A stretch of DNA of 64,000 nt from Parastagonospora avenae f. sp. tritici 18332-5 (GCA_022559985.1 JAFJTR010000039.1:62001-126000), one strand, 5' to 3'. Counted from the stretch's first letter, positions 45,385-57,100 are shown. Program-made: numbers and translations. The notes: generated from the sequence alone by a model not told the origin.

Positions 45385-46251
45385 AGATGATCAGGGACTC
45401 GGTTCTGTAACACGAAGGCTCGAGAAAGGTGGTTAAATCTGAGGTCGGTCAATCCCTGAGCGCAAACTTTGAACAACTCTGGCCCAGAAGGGCAACATTT
45501 CACGCCCTGACTGCCATGCACCACCTGGAATTCCAAAACATTGTACTGTAAGCTACATAGGCCTAGATATCTTCAGTGGCTTCTGTGATTCTCACAAAGC
45601 AAACACAAAATAGGTCGAAGACATTCAGCCTTCTGGAACGTCCACAGATTTCGGTGACTGGGAGCGCCCATCGTTTGTGATTGACCCAGCAATCGAGGCT
45701 ACAGCAAACAACGCAGAAGTGTGCCCTTCACAGCCTGTCGAGACATAAGGGTCCAGGTGTCAGCACAAACATTGTCCCGGTAGGCTGCCACTGCGGGTTT
45801 GCTCCGCGTGAAATGGGACAGCGATTGAATCAGACGGCGAGTGGCCCCTGTTTGGCTTTGTTGGCTGGTGCAAGCTGAAGGTATACGCATAACTAGGGCG
45901 TGTCGAAGACACCCAGAGATCATCATTATCGGAGGTTTTGTAGAGGTTGTCCGATGCATCTCGAAGGCACATGAAGGCGCTGGCTCGTGCTGAGGCCATG
46001 ACAGCCAAGGATGGCGGGGCTGGCCCCTCGCTTAGCGAGCCATTTGCGGTCATGGTGGGGTCGACTTCCGTCATAGGCCCTGGAAAAGCGGCGAAGAAAT
46101 GTGAGGAAGAGACCATTTGTGCGCGATGGACGGCACAGCTGGGAAATTTGCAGGCAATCGGTGTGAGTGGGCAGCATCAGGCGTTATTTGCCCACAGTAG
46201 CCCATCAGGCAGCTACCGGTAGTGGGTCCGCGCAGCTGCGAGGAGGCTGTA

Positions 46252-46304
46252 GAAGTTTCTGGTGGGCCAAAGCGCCGCGTAGAAACGCTTAGAAACTTGT
46301 CGAA
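46252..46304 (+). promoter_or_regulatory. heat-shock elements of HSP70
   Basis: GAAGTTTC at 46252-46259 gives one inverted GAA/TTC pair. GAA units at 46282, 46292 and 46302 follow each other at exactly 10-base steps, the arrangement of a step-type heat-shock element bound by Hsf1. The group lies about 180-230 bp upstream of the HSP70 start codon. Confidence 0.6.
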
Positions 46305-46323
46305 CAACAACCTCGTCCACCAG

Positions 46324-46330
46324 AATAAAA
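46324..46330 (+). promoter_or_regulatory. TATA-like element of HSP70
   Basis: AATAAAA, 20 bp downstream of the last heat-shock GAA unit and about 150 bp upstream of the ATG. Weak match, supported by position. Confidence 0.35.
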
Positions 46331-46482
46331 GCTCGACGCCCGCCTCTGCACCCGATTCCCATCACACACACAAGCAACTCAACTACAAAGCCTCACCTAT
46401 ACTAAGTCACTCGACTTGTGAGCAACTACTACGATTTCCTTTGCTTCTTTGATACCCCACAGCACATACACACAACGCCATC

Positions 46483-47573
46483 ATGTCGAGCTCAGGCCCC
46501 GCGATCGGTATCGACCTGGGTACCACGTACTCTTGCGTCGGTATCTTCAGGGACGACCGCATTGAGATCATCGCCAATGACCAGGGTAACCGCACAACGC
46601 CCTCGTTCGTTGCCTTCACCGACACCGAGCGTCTCATCGGAGACTCTGCGAAGAACCAGGTCGCCATGAACCCCGCCAACACAGTCTTTGACGCAAAGCG
46701 CCTCATCGGCCGCAAGTTCGCCGATGCTGAGGTTCAGGCTGACATGAAGCACTTCCCCTTCAAGGTCATCGATAAGGGCGGCAAGCCTGTCATCCAGATC
46801 GAGTTCAAGGGCGAGGAGAAGACTTTCACACCTGAGGAGATCTCATCCATGGTCCTCACCAAGATGAGGGAAACCGCAGAGTCCTACCTCGGTGGCACCG
46901 TCAACAACGCCGTTGTCACTGTTCCCGCTTACTTCAACGACTCCCAGCGTCAGGCTACCAAGGACGCAGGTCTCATCGCCGGCCTCAACGTCCTCCGTAT
47001 CATCAACGAGCCCACAGCTGCCGCCATCGCCTACGGTCTTGACAAGAAGACCCAAGGTGAGCGCAACGTCCTCATCTTCGACCTGGGTGGCGGTACCTTC
47101 GATGTCTCGCTCCTGACCATCGAGGAGGGTATCTTCGAGGTCAAGTCTACTGCCGGTGACACTCACTTGGGTGGTGAGGACTTCGACAACCGTCTCGTCA
47201 ACCACTTCACAAACGAATTCAAACGCAAGCACAAGAAGGCACGTAAACCCCATTTCTCATCCTGTCTATCCTCACAGCATTTTCACTACGCATTTTGTTG
47301 CATGGTCCCACATCCTGTATATCCTCACATCACTTTGCCTTGAACTCATGTTGTTGCATGATGCTGTGGGCTGTATAGCTTGACAGCATTTTGCTTACGC
47401 ACTTCGCCATCTTCCGATCCCGCAACCTGTATAGCTTCACAGTACTAACAGACCACTAGGACCTGACATCCAATGCTCGTGCTCTCCGCCGTCTCCGAAC
47501 TGCTTGCGAGCGGGCCAAGCGTACCCTGTCCTCCTCCGCGCAGACCTCCATCGAGATCGACTCCCTGTTCGAG

Positions 47574-47605
<32 letters not shown>

Positions 47606-48709
47606 CCGCTTCGAGGAGCTGTGCCAGGACCTCTTCCGCTCCACCATGGAGCCTGTTGAGCGTGTCCTCCGCGACGCCAAGATTGACAAGTCTACCGTCC
47701 ACGAGATCGTCTTGGTCGGTGGATCCACCCGTATCCCAAAGGTCCAGAAGATGGTCTCCGACTTCTTCAACGGCAAGGAGCCCAACAAGTCCATCAACCC
47801 CGATGAGGCTGTTGCCTACGGTGCTGCGGTCCAGGCCGCTATCTTGTCTGGTGACACCTCATCCAAGTCGACCTCCGAGATCCTGCTTCTCGACGTCGCG
47901 CCGCTCTCTATCGGTATCGAGACCGCTGGTGGTGTCATGACCGCGCTCATCAAGCGCAACACCACTATCCCTACCAAGAAGTCCGAGGTCTTCTCCACCT
48001 TCAGCGACAACCAGCCTGGTGTGCTGATCCAGGTCTACGAGGGTGAGCGCGCGCGCACGAAGGACAACAACCTGCTCGGAAAGTTCGAGCTTACCGGCAT
48101 CCCACCGGCGCCTCGTGGTGTCCCTCAGATCGAGGTAACCTTCGACGTCGACGCTAACGGTATCATTAACGTCTCTGCTCTTGAGAAGGGCACCGGAAAG
48201 ACCAACAAGATCGTTATCACCAACGACAAGGGCCGTCTCTCCAAGGAGGAGATCGAGCGCATGTTGGCTGAGGCTGAGAAGTACAAGTAAGTTCCACATA
48301 CTCTTACCATTGAAAACATCATGCTAACTATCACTCCAGGGCTGAGGACGAGGCTGAGGCTTCCCGTATCTCTGCAAAGAACGCTCTCGAGTCATACGCC
48401 TACTCACTCCGCAACACCCTCAGCGACTCTAAGGTCGACGAGAAGCTTGATGCCGGTGACAAGGAGAAGCTCAAGGCTGAGATCGACAAGACCGTTGCGT
48501 GGTTGGACGACAACCAGACCGCCACCAAGGACGAGTACGAGTCCCAGCAGAAGGAGCTCGAGGGTGTCGCCAACCCCATCATGATGAAGTTTTACGGAGC
48601 TGGTGGTGAGGGTGGCATGCCCGGCGGTATGCCCGGCGGCGGCATGCCTGGTGGCGCCGCTCCCGGTGGTCACTCCGACGATGGCCCTACTGTCGAGGAG
48701 GTCGACTAA
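46483..48709 (+). CDS. HSP70: cytosolic heat shock protein 70 (Ssa type)
   Basis: Three exons (46483-47238, 47460-48286, 48340-48709) give 650 aa, the usual length. The ATPase domain has AIGIDLGTTYSCVGIF, IINEPTAAAIAYGLD, FDLGGGTFDVSLL and IVLVGGSTRIPKVQ. The substrate-binding domain contains PLSIGIETAGGVMTALI. The lid is followed by a GGMPGGMPGG linker and the terminal EEVD that recruits TPR co-chaperones, marking it as cytosolic. It folds and refolds client proteins with ATP, upstream of Hsp90. The first intron is 221 nt, far longer than others here. It must start with GC (AAG|GCACGT) to join KRKHKK to DLTSNARALRRL; it has a perfect TACTAAC branch point and TAG acceptor, and carries four motif repeats. 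The second intron is ordinary (53 nt, GTAAGT...CAG). Codon use is strongly biased to C-ending codons, as in highly expressed genes. Confidence 0.98.
47261..47439 (+). repeat. four-unit repeat array inside HSP70 intron 1
   Basis: CCTGTCTATCCTCA (47261), CCTGTATATCCTCA (47314), GCTGTATAGCTTGA (47370) and CCTGTATAGCTTCA (47426) recur at 53, 56 and 56 bp. Units 1 and 3 also share the following bases (CAGCATTTT...TACGCA). The array makes up nearly the whole 221-nt intron. Confidence 0.7.
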
Positions 48710-49057
48710 GCGTATCGCTCCCGGCTTGCTTTCCTTCATCTTTCATATTCCAGCATAGACTTCTGTCTTGGGCGGTAGTTCCTCGGAGTTCTCGGCTATT
48801 CAAGCCTTTTTCACGGTTTCTTTGAATGCATCGGATGATTTACGATCAACATGATTCGGAGGGTGAAAAGTTTGCGGTGCAATGGCATCGTGTCATCGGA
48901 TCTTCCTCCTAGATAGAGAGAATTGAACAACTAATTCGACAATACTTGCCCCTCTGCTCTTTGATTTGCGCTAGACTGTTGACATTTGCCAACATTGACC
49001 ACACCCTACCGGGAATATTCGCAAGCTCTGTCGCGTTCTGAAGTGGTGCTAGTTGAG

Positions 49058-49123
49058 CCTGGATATCTTCACGGCATCATTGGCCCAGGCTGGTGTCGTC
49101 AGACAGCTTTGAGGGTATACAGG
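49058..49123. repeat. inverted pair of the local motif
   Basis: CCTGGATATCTTCA (49058-49071) and TGAGGGTATACAGG (49110-49123) form an imperfect inverted pair, 10 of 14 complementary, with a 38-base loop. Confidence 0.5.
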
Positions 49124-49440
49124 TTCTGCTGTCACGCTGAGTAGAACGGTAGAACGTGAGGTTCATTTGAGCTGTGGCTTGCGCGAAAATGTCACACATG
49201 GCCCTAAAGTGGCACACACTTCAGATATTGCCGATCACATGTGCAAGTGCACCACTCATGCGCATCCATATAAATCGCCAACACGCAAAGCTCTCATGGC
49301 CTGGAGGATATCCAGGCTCTATCATGAGACAGTGATCGGGATGTCAAGATGTGTAGTTATCTTGGGTGGTGGAACACCGCTGCTCGAGTCTCGTCGATAA
49401 GTATGTCTTGAGTGCACACGCAAAGACTGTGCGAAATATG

Positions 49441-49470
<30 letters not shown>
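49441..49470 (+). repeat. (TAC)10 microsatellite
   Basis: Ten perfect TAC units, 30 bp, between two copies of the local motif family. It is likely to vary in length between strains. Confidence 0.95.
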
Positions 49471-49472
<2 letters not shown>

Positions 49473-49496
49473 GGCTCGCTCACCTGGGCTGGAGTG

Positions 49497-49566
49497 TGCC
49501 TGTATATCTTCAATGATCTGAGAGATGGGATGTGTGGTGTCTTGTGGCCTTGAAGGTATACAGACA
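49497..49566. repeat. inverted pair of the local motif
   Basis: TGCCTGTATATCTTCAA (49497-49513) and TTGAAGGTATACAGACA (49550-49566) are complementary at 15 of 17 positions around a 36-base loop, the best hairpin of the family. Confidence 0.65.
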
Positions 49567-49741
49567 GTACGATTACGCTCCAGCGTATGTGACTTGTGAC
49601 ATGACTTCGAGGATATCCAGGCTCTTCGTTCACGCGCGATCGAATGCCATGTACATATGTAATCTTGGTCGTAACAGACATGAATGGTGTGATACACGCA
49701 CTTACTCCTGGACCTATCTTACAAACCATCCCCACCATCCA

Positions 49742-50380
49742 TCAACCCTCCCTCTTTCCCATCCCAAATGCCCCAACCACCCTCTCATCCTCTCCCCTCA
49801 ACCTCCACACATCCTCACTACTCGGGCCCTTCCTCAGCTTCTCCTCCTTCTCCCTATATCTCTCCTGCACCATGCGCTCCTTGACATCGCGCCCACTATA
49901 GCTATTCTTCACGCGCATGCAGAACCAGAAATCGTTCCAGTGGTCGCTACACGAGCGCAGCTGGCCGTAGCGGTAGATGTCGTTGAAATGACCGCCCAGC
50001 GAGGAGCAGTAGAAGGCCGAGTCGAAGGCGGCGCGGCAGGACATTGTACGTGGGAGGTGGGGGTCGAGTTCATCGCTTTCGTTGGAGGGTGAAGGGGAGG
50101 GGGCCTGGGTGCTGGTGGTTGTGTTTGTGGTTGTGGAGGTAGAGAAGGAGGGAGGGGCGAGATGGGGGTGGGCGGCGTAGAAGTCGGGGTCGTGGGGCGC
50201 GGTGTCGGGTTGTGTGGGTGGACTCGATGCCGAGCTGGGGGGAGGTATTGAGTGTGGCACGGAGCCTGATAGAGCCGCGTGAGGTTGCAGTTGTGGTGCT
50301 GATTGCGATGGTATTTGTGGTTCTGACTGCGAATTTGACTTGGCGTCTACGCCGCCACTTGAGAAGGGCCACCAAGACAT
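49742..50380 (-). CDS. EMI1/DUF3128 family twin CX9C protein
   Basis: One exon, 212 aa from MSWWPFSSGG (the frame is open 36 codons further upstream, but the MSWWPF start is typical of the family). The N-terminal half is a Pro/Ser/Thr/Gln-rich low-complexity linker. The C-terminal half carries the conserved DUF3128 core: CRAAFDSAFYC, then HFNDIYRYGQLRSC and CSDHWNDFWFC. This gives two CX9C pairs, the pattern of small proteins oxidised by Mia40 in the mitochondrial intermembrane space. Yeast Emi1 of the same family affects early meiotic gene induction and respiratory growth; its biochemical role is not established. A basic helix (KERMVQERYREKEEKLRKG) follows. It is convergent with HSP70 and divergent from VPS13. 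Confidence 0.87.
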   Translation of the reverse strand: MSWWPFSSGGVDAKSNSQSEPQIPSQSAPQLQPHAALSGSVPHSIPPPSSASSPPTQPDTAPHDPDFYAAHPHLAPPSFSTSTTTNTTTSTQAPSPSPSNESDELDPHLPRTMSCRAAFDSAFYCSSLGGHFNDIYRYGQLRSCSDHWNDFWFCMRVKNSYSGRDVKERMVQERYREKEEKLRKGPSSEDVWRLRGEDERVVGAFGMGKREG

Positions 50381-51141
50381 TGCGGTGGTATATGTGTGGA
50401 CGTTTCGCGCAGAGCGTATGTTGTGTTCTGGGGTGTTCGGAGCGCAGGCGATGGTGTGATTGACACTGGCTATGCTGGTCCGAAGCAAAAGAGGGCCGTG
50501 CTGCGTGTCCGAGCGGTTGTATATGTAGAATCAAATAGGCAGATGTACTGAGACGCAGTCAATTGCGGGTGTCTGCAAGAATTGAATGTCGATATGTCTG
50601 GAGCTAGTGCACCAAAAAGTGCGACGCGACAAAACGTGGGATGGAGCTGTAAACTTGCAGCCAATCAGCGTTGAGATGGCCCGCCTTGCGGCCCTGTCAA
50701 ATCATAGCGTGCCAGCCAAATCGTCCAACTCTACGTCATGCACGTCTCTTGGTCGCACTTGCATCTGCCTTGCGGTGATCGCTGCATCCCCACATCTGCT
50801 GCTCGAGCGCGCGCTGAGTCAAGAGCTAGACGTGTCTTGTACAACTGCCCGTTTTGACTTTTCTTCCCTTCTCTCATCCCCTTGCGGCCTTTGCCCACAG
50901 GTCCTCGGTAATACTCGACGCACGTCACTATTCGCAGAACCCGGCCACAGTCCTGTATTTACACCCCGCCTGCTGTCCACAGAACACGATACCCCCGAAG
51001 CGCACTGCTACTGCGCCCTCACGACTGTCCCTTATGACTTCACCGATCCTCACGACGTAACGAACCTCCTCCATAACCCCGCCGAACATACAACTTTCTT
51101 TCTCGACGCCGCGACCCGCGTGACGGTCACCCGCCGCCACC
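50381..51141. other. bidirectional promoter region, 761 bp
   Basis: Between the divergent EMI1-like (-) and VPS13 (+) genes. It contains CT-rich tracts toward VPS13. The plus-strand frame at 50586-51206 overlaps the VPS13 start in another frame and has no family features. Confidence 0.45.
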
Positions 51142-54100
51142 ATGCTCGAGGGACTAGTGTCGAACCTGCTCAATCGCTTCTTGGGCATGTACGTCCAGAA
51201 CTTTGATCCAAAGCAACTCAATGTCGGCATCTGGTCAGGTGACGTCAAGCTGCGGGACCTCGAATTGCGCCGCGAGGCCCTCGACCAGCTCCATCTGCCG
51301 CTGAACGTAGTTGCAGGACATCTGGGCTCTCTCACACTCTCGATACCGTGGTCGAATCTGCGAGGGAAGCCGCTCAAGGTCAACATCGAGGATGTATTCC
51401 TACTCGCAGCACCAAAGGAGGACTCCACTTACGACGCTGACGAGGAAGAGCGTCGGGCACATGCTGTGAAGATGGAGAAGCTGGACAGCGCAGAATTGCT
51501 GAAGGAGCGCAATACCGAGGGCATGAGTGCCGAAGAGCAGCAGAAGAACCAGAGCTTCACGGCAAGTTTGGTCACAGCCATCGTGGACAACGTCCAGATC
51601 ACAGTCAAGAACATCCACATCCGATACGAAGACTCAATAGCGGATCCCGGGCACCCTTTCGCCCTCGGAGTCACCCTCGCAGACTTCAGTGCCGTCAGTA
51701 CAGACGAGAACTGGAAGCCGACCTTCATCCAGGGCAACGCCTCTTCGACACACAAGCTAGCAACTCTCGGGTCGTTAGCAGTATACTGGGATACAGACTC
51801 GAAGCTCATTGGGACAGGTAAAGGCAGTGATACCAAGGATGAACAGCACATCGACAATGCCGAGTTCATCGAGAAGGTCAAAGGCATGATTGCAAGAGGC
51901 GATAACCCGGACCTGGGCGATCATCAGTTCATTCTGAAACCTATCAGTGGTCGTGCCGGCCTGGAGATGGACAAGACTGGGAAGCTTGACCGGCCAAAAA
52001 TGAAGGCTCGCCTGCTCTTCGACGAGCTTGGTTTCATCATCGATGAGGACCAATACCGGGACGCTCTCATGCTCGTTGACCTTTTCCACTACTTTATTCG
52101 ACATCAGGAGTACAAGAAATTTCAGCCCAAGTCATCGCCCAAGGAAGACCCAGCGGGATGGCTCAAGTTTGCCGGACAGGCGGTGCTTGATAAGATTCAT
52201 GACAGGAATCGTAAATGGAGCTGGGCCTACTTCAAGGAACGACGGGACGACCGATTACGGTACATCGAGCTCTTCAAGAAAAAGAAGCGCGAGGAGACGC
52301 TCACAGCTGACGAAGCTAAGGACCTGGACACACTCGAGCGAAAGCTCACATATGAAGATCTCCGTTTCTGGCGCTCTTTGGCGCGAAACCAGCTGCGCAA
52401 AGAGAATGTTGGTGTCAAGAAGCCGCCTCCAAAGCAGACATGGAGTTCTTGGGTCTGGGGCACGAAGCAGGAAGAGCATCACGACGAAGAGACGCAAATG
52501 TCTGAGCAGCAACGTAAAGAGCTCTACGACGCTATTGCGTGGGACGAGAAACAAGCCATCACAGAAGCTGTAGACATGCCTCGAGAATACGTCAAGATGG
52601 AGGTAAACATGAGCCTCAGAACTGGAAGTTTCACATTGAAGCGCGATCCGCATGGGGCATCTAAAGAGATTCTTCGCCTGCTCTTTGACTCATTCAGCAC
52701 GCAATTCTTGCAACGAACAGATTCCATGTTCGTCAAGGTTGCGCTCGAAGGCATGCGCCTTTATGATGGCACCACCGACGGCAGCCTCTTCCCTCAGATC
52801 ATCACCATCAAGGACGCCCCACCAGTTCCAGATGACAAACGTATCGAAGAACTCGACGACGATGAAACGTCAAAGGATGATGCAGACGAAGATGAGGAGG
52901 AGGAAAAAGAAGATCCGTTCTTCCAGCTCTCTTTTGAAAAGAATCCCCTCGACAACAGTGCAGACACCGCCCTGACCATGAAGCTAAAAGGCATGGAGTT
53001 TGTCTACAACCCGCGTTTTGTTGTCGAGGTGGCGAAATTCTTCAAACCTCCGGAGCGTCACATGGAGTCAATCGGAGCGCTCATGGAAACTGCGGGGGCT
53101 ACCGTCGAAGGAATCCGCCAGCAGACTCGTGCAGGACTCGAATTTGCCTTGACCGAACACAAGACCATCAACGCACAGCTCGATTTGCAAGCTCCCCTCA
53201 TCATCATTCCTGATTCAGTCACCCAGAAATCGAGCAACTGCCTCATTCTCGATGCTGGTCATGCAAGTGTGACTAGCGAGCTAGTTGACAAGGACACATT
53301 GCGTGACATACAGGCGAAGCAAAAGCAGCAATACACCGATGAAGACTTCCGAAATCTCGAGAATCTCATGTATGACAAGTTCAACCTCAAATTACATTCG
53401 ACCCAGGTGCTCATAGGACCGTCAATCGAGGAGACTCGTGCCCAGCTGGAGGAGAAGTCATCCTCGAGAAAGTTCCACATCGTCGACAGAATCAACATGG
53501 ACTTCAAGATCGAGATCTGTATTGTTCCAAAAGCGTCTGATCTGACCAAATTCCGCGTGTCGGGAAATCTGCCAATTCTCCATGCGTCTATATCAGATGC
53601 GAAGTACAAGAACTTAATGAAGCTTATAGACGTCGCGGTACCGAAATTCGATGATGATGCCCCAGCTAAGCAGGTTGTGGAGGGTGCGAAGGGCCCGTCC
53701 AATTTGAAGCCGACCAGCGAAGCCAAGCCTACTGATAAAGATCCGCTTGGCAGGTCACGTTCCAAGTCATTCCAATTCGCAGCTCAAGAGCACGAACTCG
53801 TCATGGAAGAAGAGGGTGATCACGATGGTGATGGTAATGAGAAATTCGAGGACGCGCCCGAAGAGAAGGATAAGGTCAAGGAAGCTCATGCGCATCAACG
53901 GAACTTCGAATTCAAGTTCACTGTCGACAAGCTACAAGGCTCTCTGTACCGGACCGATCCAGAGGGTAGAAAGGCAGATAGGCTTCTGGTGGAGCTCATC
54001 GCTGAGCATTTCGATCTGGATTTCTACCAGGAGCCATTTGAGATGGGCGCGGACGTCAGTCTCCGCAGCCTTGCCGTTGAAGACCATGTGGAGGACAACC

Positions 54101-57100
54101 CTATTCCAGAGTTCCGGAACATCATATCATCAGAAGACGCCTCTGCAGATGAACAAAAGGATCTGTTCACATTGAAGTTTGTTAAAGTCAACAAGGAGTC
54201 ACCTGAATTTCAGACCAAGTTTGAGGGTATCGCGACCAACCTAGACGTCGCGGTATCGACGATCAACCTGATTGTGACAAGGCGGACATTGTTGACGTTG
54301 CTGGACTTTGTTCTCATAACCTTCACGAACCCCGCAGAGTCAGAGAACCAACAAGCACAAATCGCCGAGAAGCCGGACGAGCAGCAGCAGGTTGCCCCAC
54401 AACCGCAATCCGAACCAGACAAGATCCGGATCCGCGCCGAACTCAAGCGCATTGCTGTTGTACTCAATAACGATGGCATACGACTTGCCACACTGAGTTT
54501 GAGCTCCGGTGATGTTGCCATCTTCCTCAATGGTAAAGCGATGCGCATTGGTGGCCGCCTTGGAAATCTCTCCCTCATCGATGATGTCAATCAAGGAGTG
54601 TCTGAGGAGTCTTCGCTTCGTCAGTTGGTCACCATAGAGGGGAAGAACTTGGCGGACTTCAGCTACGAGACCTTTGATCCAGATCTGGAGAGCTACCCTG
54701 GCTACGACATGTCTGTGGCGCTGAAGACGGGCTCCATTAAGATTAACTTCCTCACTGAGCCCTTCCGGAAGATCATGGAGTTTGCTGTCAAATTCGGCAA
54801 AATGCAGGCGATTTTCAATGCAGCACGACAGGCAGCGGCCAATCAAGCAACACAGATACAACAGCGGGCATCTAAGTTCCACTTTGACATTACAATCAGC
54901 ACACCAATCGTGGTATTCCCAAGAATGGTCATCTCGGACAAGCCAGATCGCGATACGCTGACAGCGAATCTGGGTGAGATCTACGCGAAGAACACATTCG
55001 TCCCGCTAGATGATAGCGAGAATGCAGATGTCGCCAACAAGATCTCCGCTGGTATCAGGAACATCAAGCTGACATCCAATCTCCACTACAACGAGGATCG
55101 CTCGGAAGAGCTAGAGCTCATCGACAAAGTCGATCTTGACTTCAATCTTACCATGGTGGATCACAGGCCTGGTTTTGAAAGGCCTGATCTCGAGATTGAA
55201 GGCTCAATGTCTAACATTAATTTGCGACTCACACCTGAGCAGATGAAGTTCGCACTAGAGCTGTCACGAACAATACCACAAGCTTTCGCCACCCAGTCAG
55301 ATGAGGCAATCGAGGAGGATGTGCAATCTGAATTACCTGCATCAACAACAATGCCTGCGCGTCAACTGACGGATAAAGAAACGCCCGATACAGAACCTTC
55401 AAAGCCTGTCGCTTCATGGCAAGGTCCCGAATTGAAGACAGACGATGATAAGTGGACAAAGCTGGACTTCGTCTTCAAGGTTGGCTCTATCGCTTTAGAG
55501 CTGCTGAAGTCGAGCGATGGAGAGCCTGTCGGTGATCTCGAGGCAGCAAGCCTATCAAAATTCTCTCTCAATGACACCAACGTCAAAGTACGCATGATCA
55601 GCGATGGTTCAATAGAAGCAGAACTTGTCGTTCAATCGTTCACTATCCGAGACAGCCGCACACAAGGAGCGAATAAGTTCAGGAAGATCATGTCGCTCAT
55701 CAACAACGATGTAAAGCAGCAATTCATGGCTAGTGTCTCCATCTCAGGAGGGCAAGAGCGCAACTTGATAGCGCTTCTCACGATTGACAGCCCGAGGATA
55801 ATCCTGGCTTTGGATTACCTGTTCGCGTTACAAGCCTTTGTGAATGCTGGTCTTGCAACTGATCAGCCACTGGCTATCGAAGAGCAAGCTGAACAGGATG
55901 AGATAGACAGTGACGATGAGATTATGTCACCCGACGGCTCTCGGACACTAGAGAAGCCAAAGACCCCGGAAGCGCCTACCGACAATGGGATGAACATTTC
56001 ATTCAGAGTCAATCTTGTGGATGCACAGGTCGTTCTTATTGCAAATCCAGCATTGGCCAGCTCTGAAGCCATTGTTCTAGGTACAAAGCAAGTACTGGTG
56101 TCGAAGCAGCAAGCTATGACGTTACAGGTCGATAAGGTCGGCATGTTCTTGTGTAGGATGGATCGATTCGACACGAACAGATTGCGCATCCTGGACGACT
56201 TCAGTATACAGACAGCTCTTGACATGCGCAATCAGGGTCCGAAATCATCGCTCATAAGCATCAACATCGATATTGAACCACTGGTGCTTCGCCTTTCACT
56301 TCGCGATATCTTGTTGGCTATGCAAATTGTCAACCGTGCAGCTGCTATGTCAGCAGGCGATGACAAGAAGCTCCCCACAGATGAAGCTCAAAAGCTGAAG
56401 CCAGCGACACCCTCAAAGAAGCCCAAGTCGAGTGGAGGTCAAGCTTCCACAACCAGACCGCGTGCGAAATCCATTGCAACGACGAAGAAGTCCATCCAGC
56501 AAGGACAACAACACTCTTCCTCAGGAGCGTCATCATCCTCGGCAATACTCAAAAGGGAAGAGATGCACATCAATATCGAAGGCATACGAGTGGTTCTCAT
56601 TGGCGATGTGCACGAAATGCCAATGCTTGACTGGCGTGTCAAGAAGTTTGGTGTCGATGTGCGGGACTGGTCTAGTGCCATGGTCGCCGACACATCACTT
56701 GACACCCTCATCAATGTATACAACTTCTCCAAGTCCGCTTGGGAGCCACTAATTGAGCCTTGGAGTGTTGGCTTCCACATGGCCAAGGACCAGAACCCAG
56801 AACGACTATCTGTGGATTTGTACTCCCGCAAATCGATGGAACTCACAGTAACTGCTGCTACGATCGCCTTGGGATCGAAGTCATTCGACTTCCTCGCAGG
56901 TGAAGAGGATATATTATCGAAGCCACGTAGTAGCGATGCACCATACCGTATCCGCAACCACACTGGTTTCAGCCTCGACGTTTGGGCTGAAGGCAAAGAA
57001 GTTGAAGGCTTCTCTACAAAGCTGGAAGATGGTGAAGAGCAGCCATGGCGATTTGAGGACCCCATGTCGACCAGAGAAACATTGTCAACCGATGGCGCAA

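Larger units (their letters stand above)
44564..46482. other. divergent intergenic region upstream of HSP70, 1.9 kb
   Basis: Shared by the TMEM69-like gene (-) and HSP70 (+). It holds several copies of the TGARGRTATMCAGG motif (45137-45150, about 45187-45200, 45311-45324, 45371-45384, 45562-45575, 45876-45889), single STRE-like CCCCT pentamers (45845, 46024), heat-shock elements and a TATA-like site. No gene supported. Confidence 0.5.
48710..49741. other. convergent intergenic, 1.0 kb, motif-rich
   Basis: Between the 3' ends of HSP70 (+) and the EMI1-like gene (-). It holds six copies of the TGARGRTATMCAGG family (49058-49071 reverse, 49110-49123, 49303-49316, 49499-49512 reverse, 49551-49564, 49608-49621) and a TAC microsatellite. 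Open frames here are byproducts of the repeats. Confidence 0.55.

Noticed and set aside
49322..49738. 138-codon minus-strand frame with a Ser run
   Set aside because: The Ser run is the TAC microsatellite read in reverse; the rest spans local repeats.
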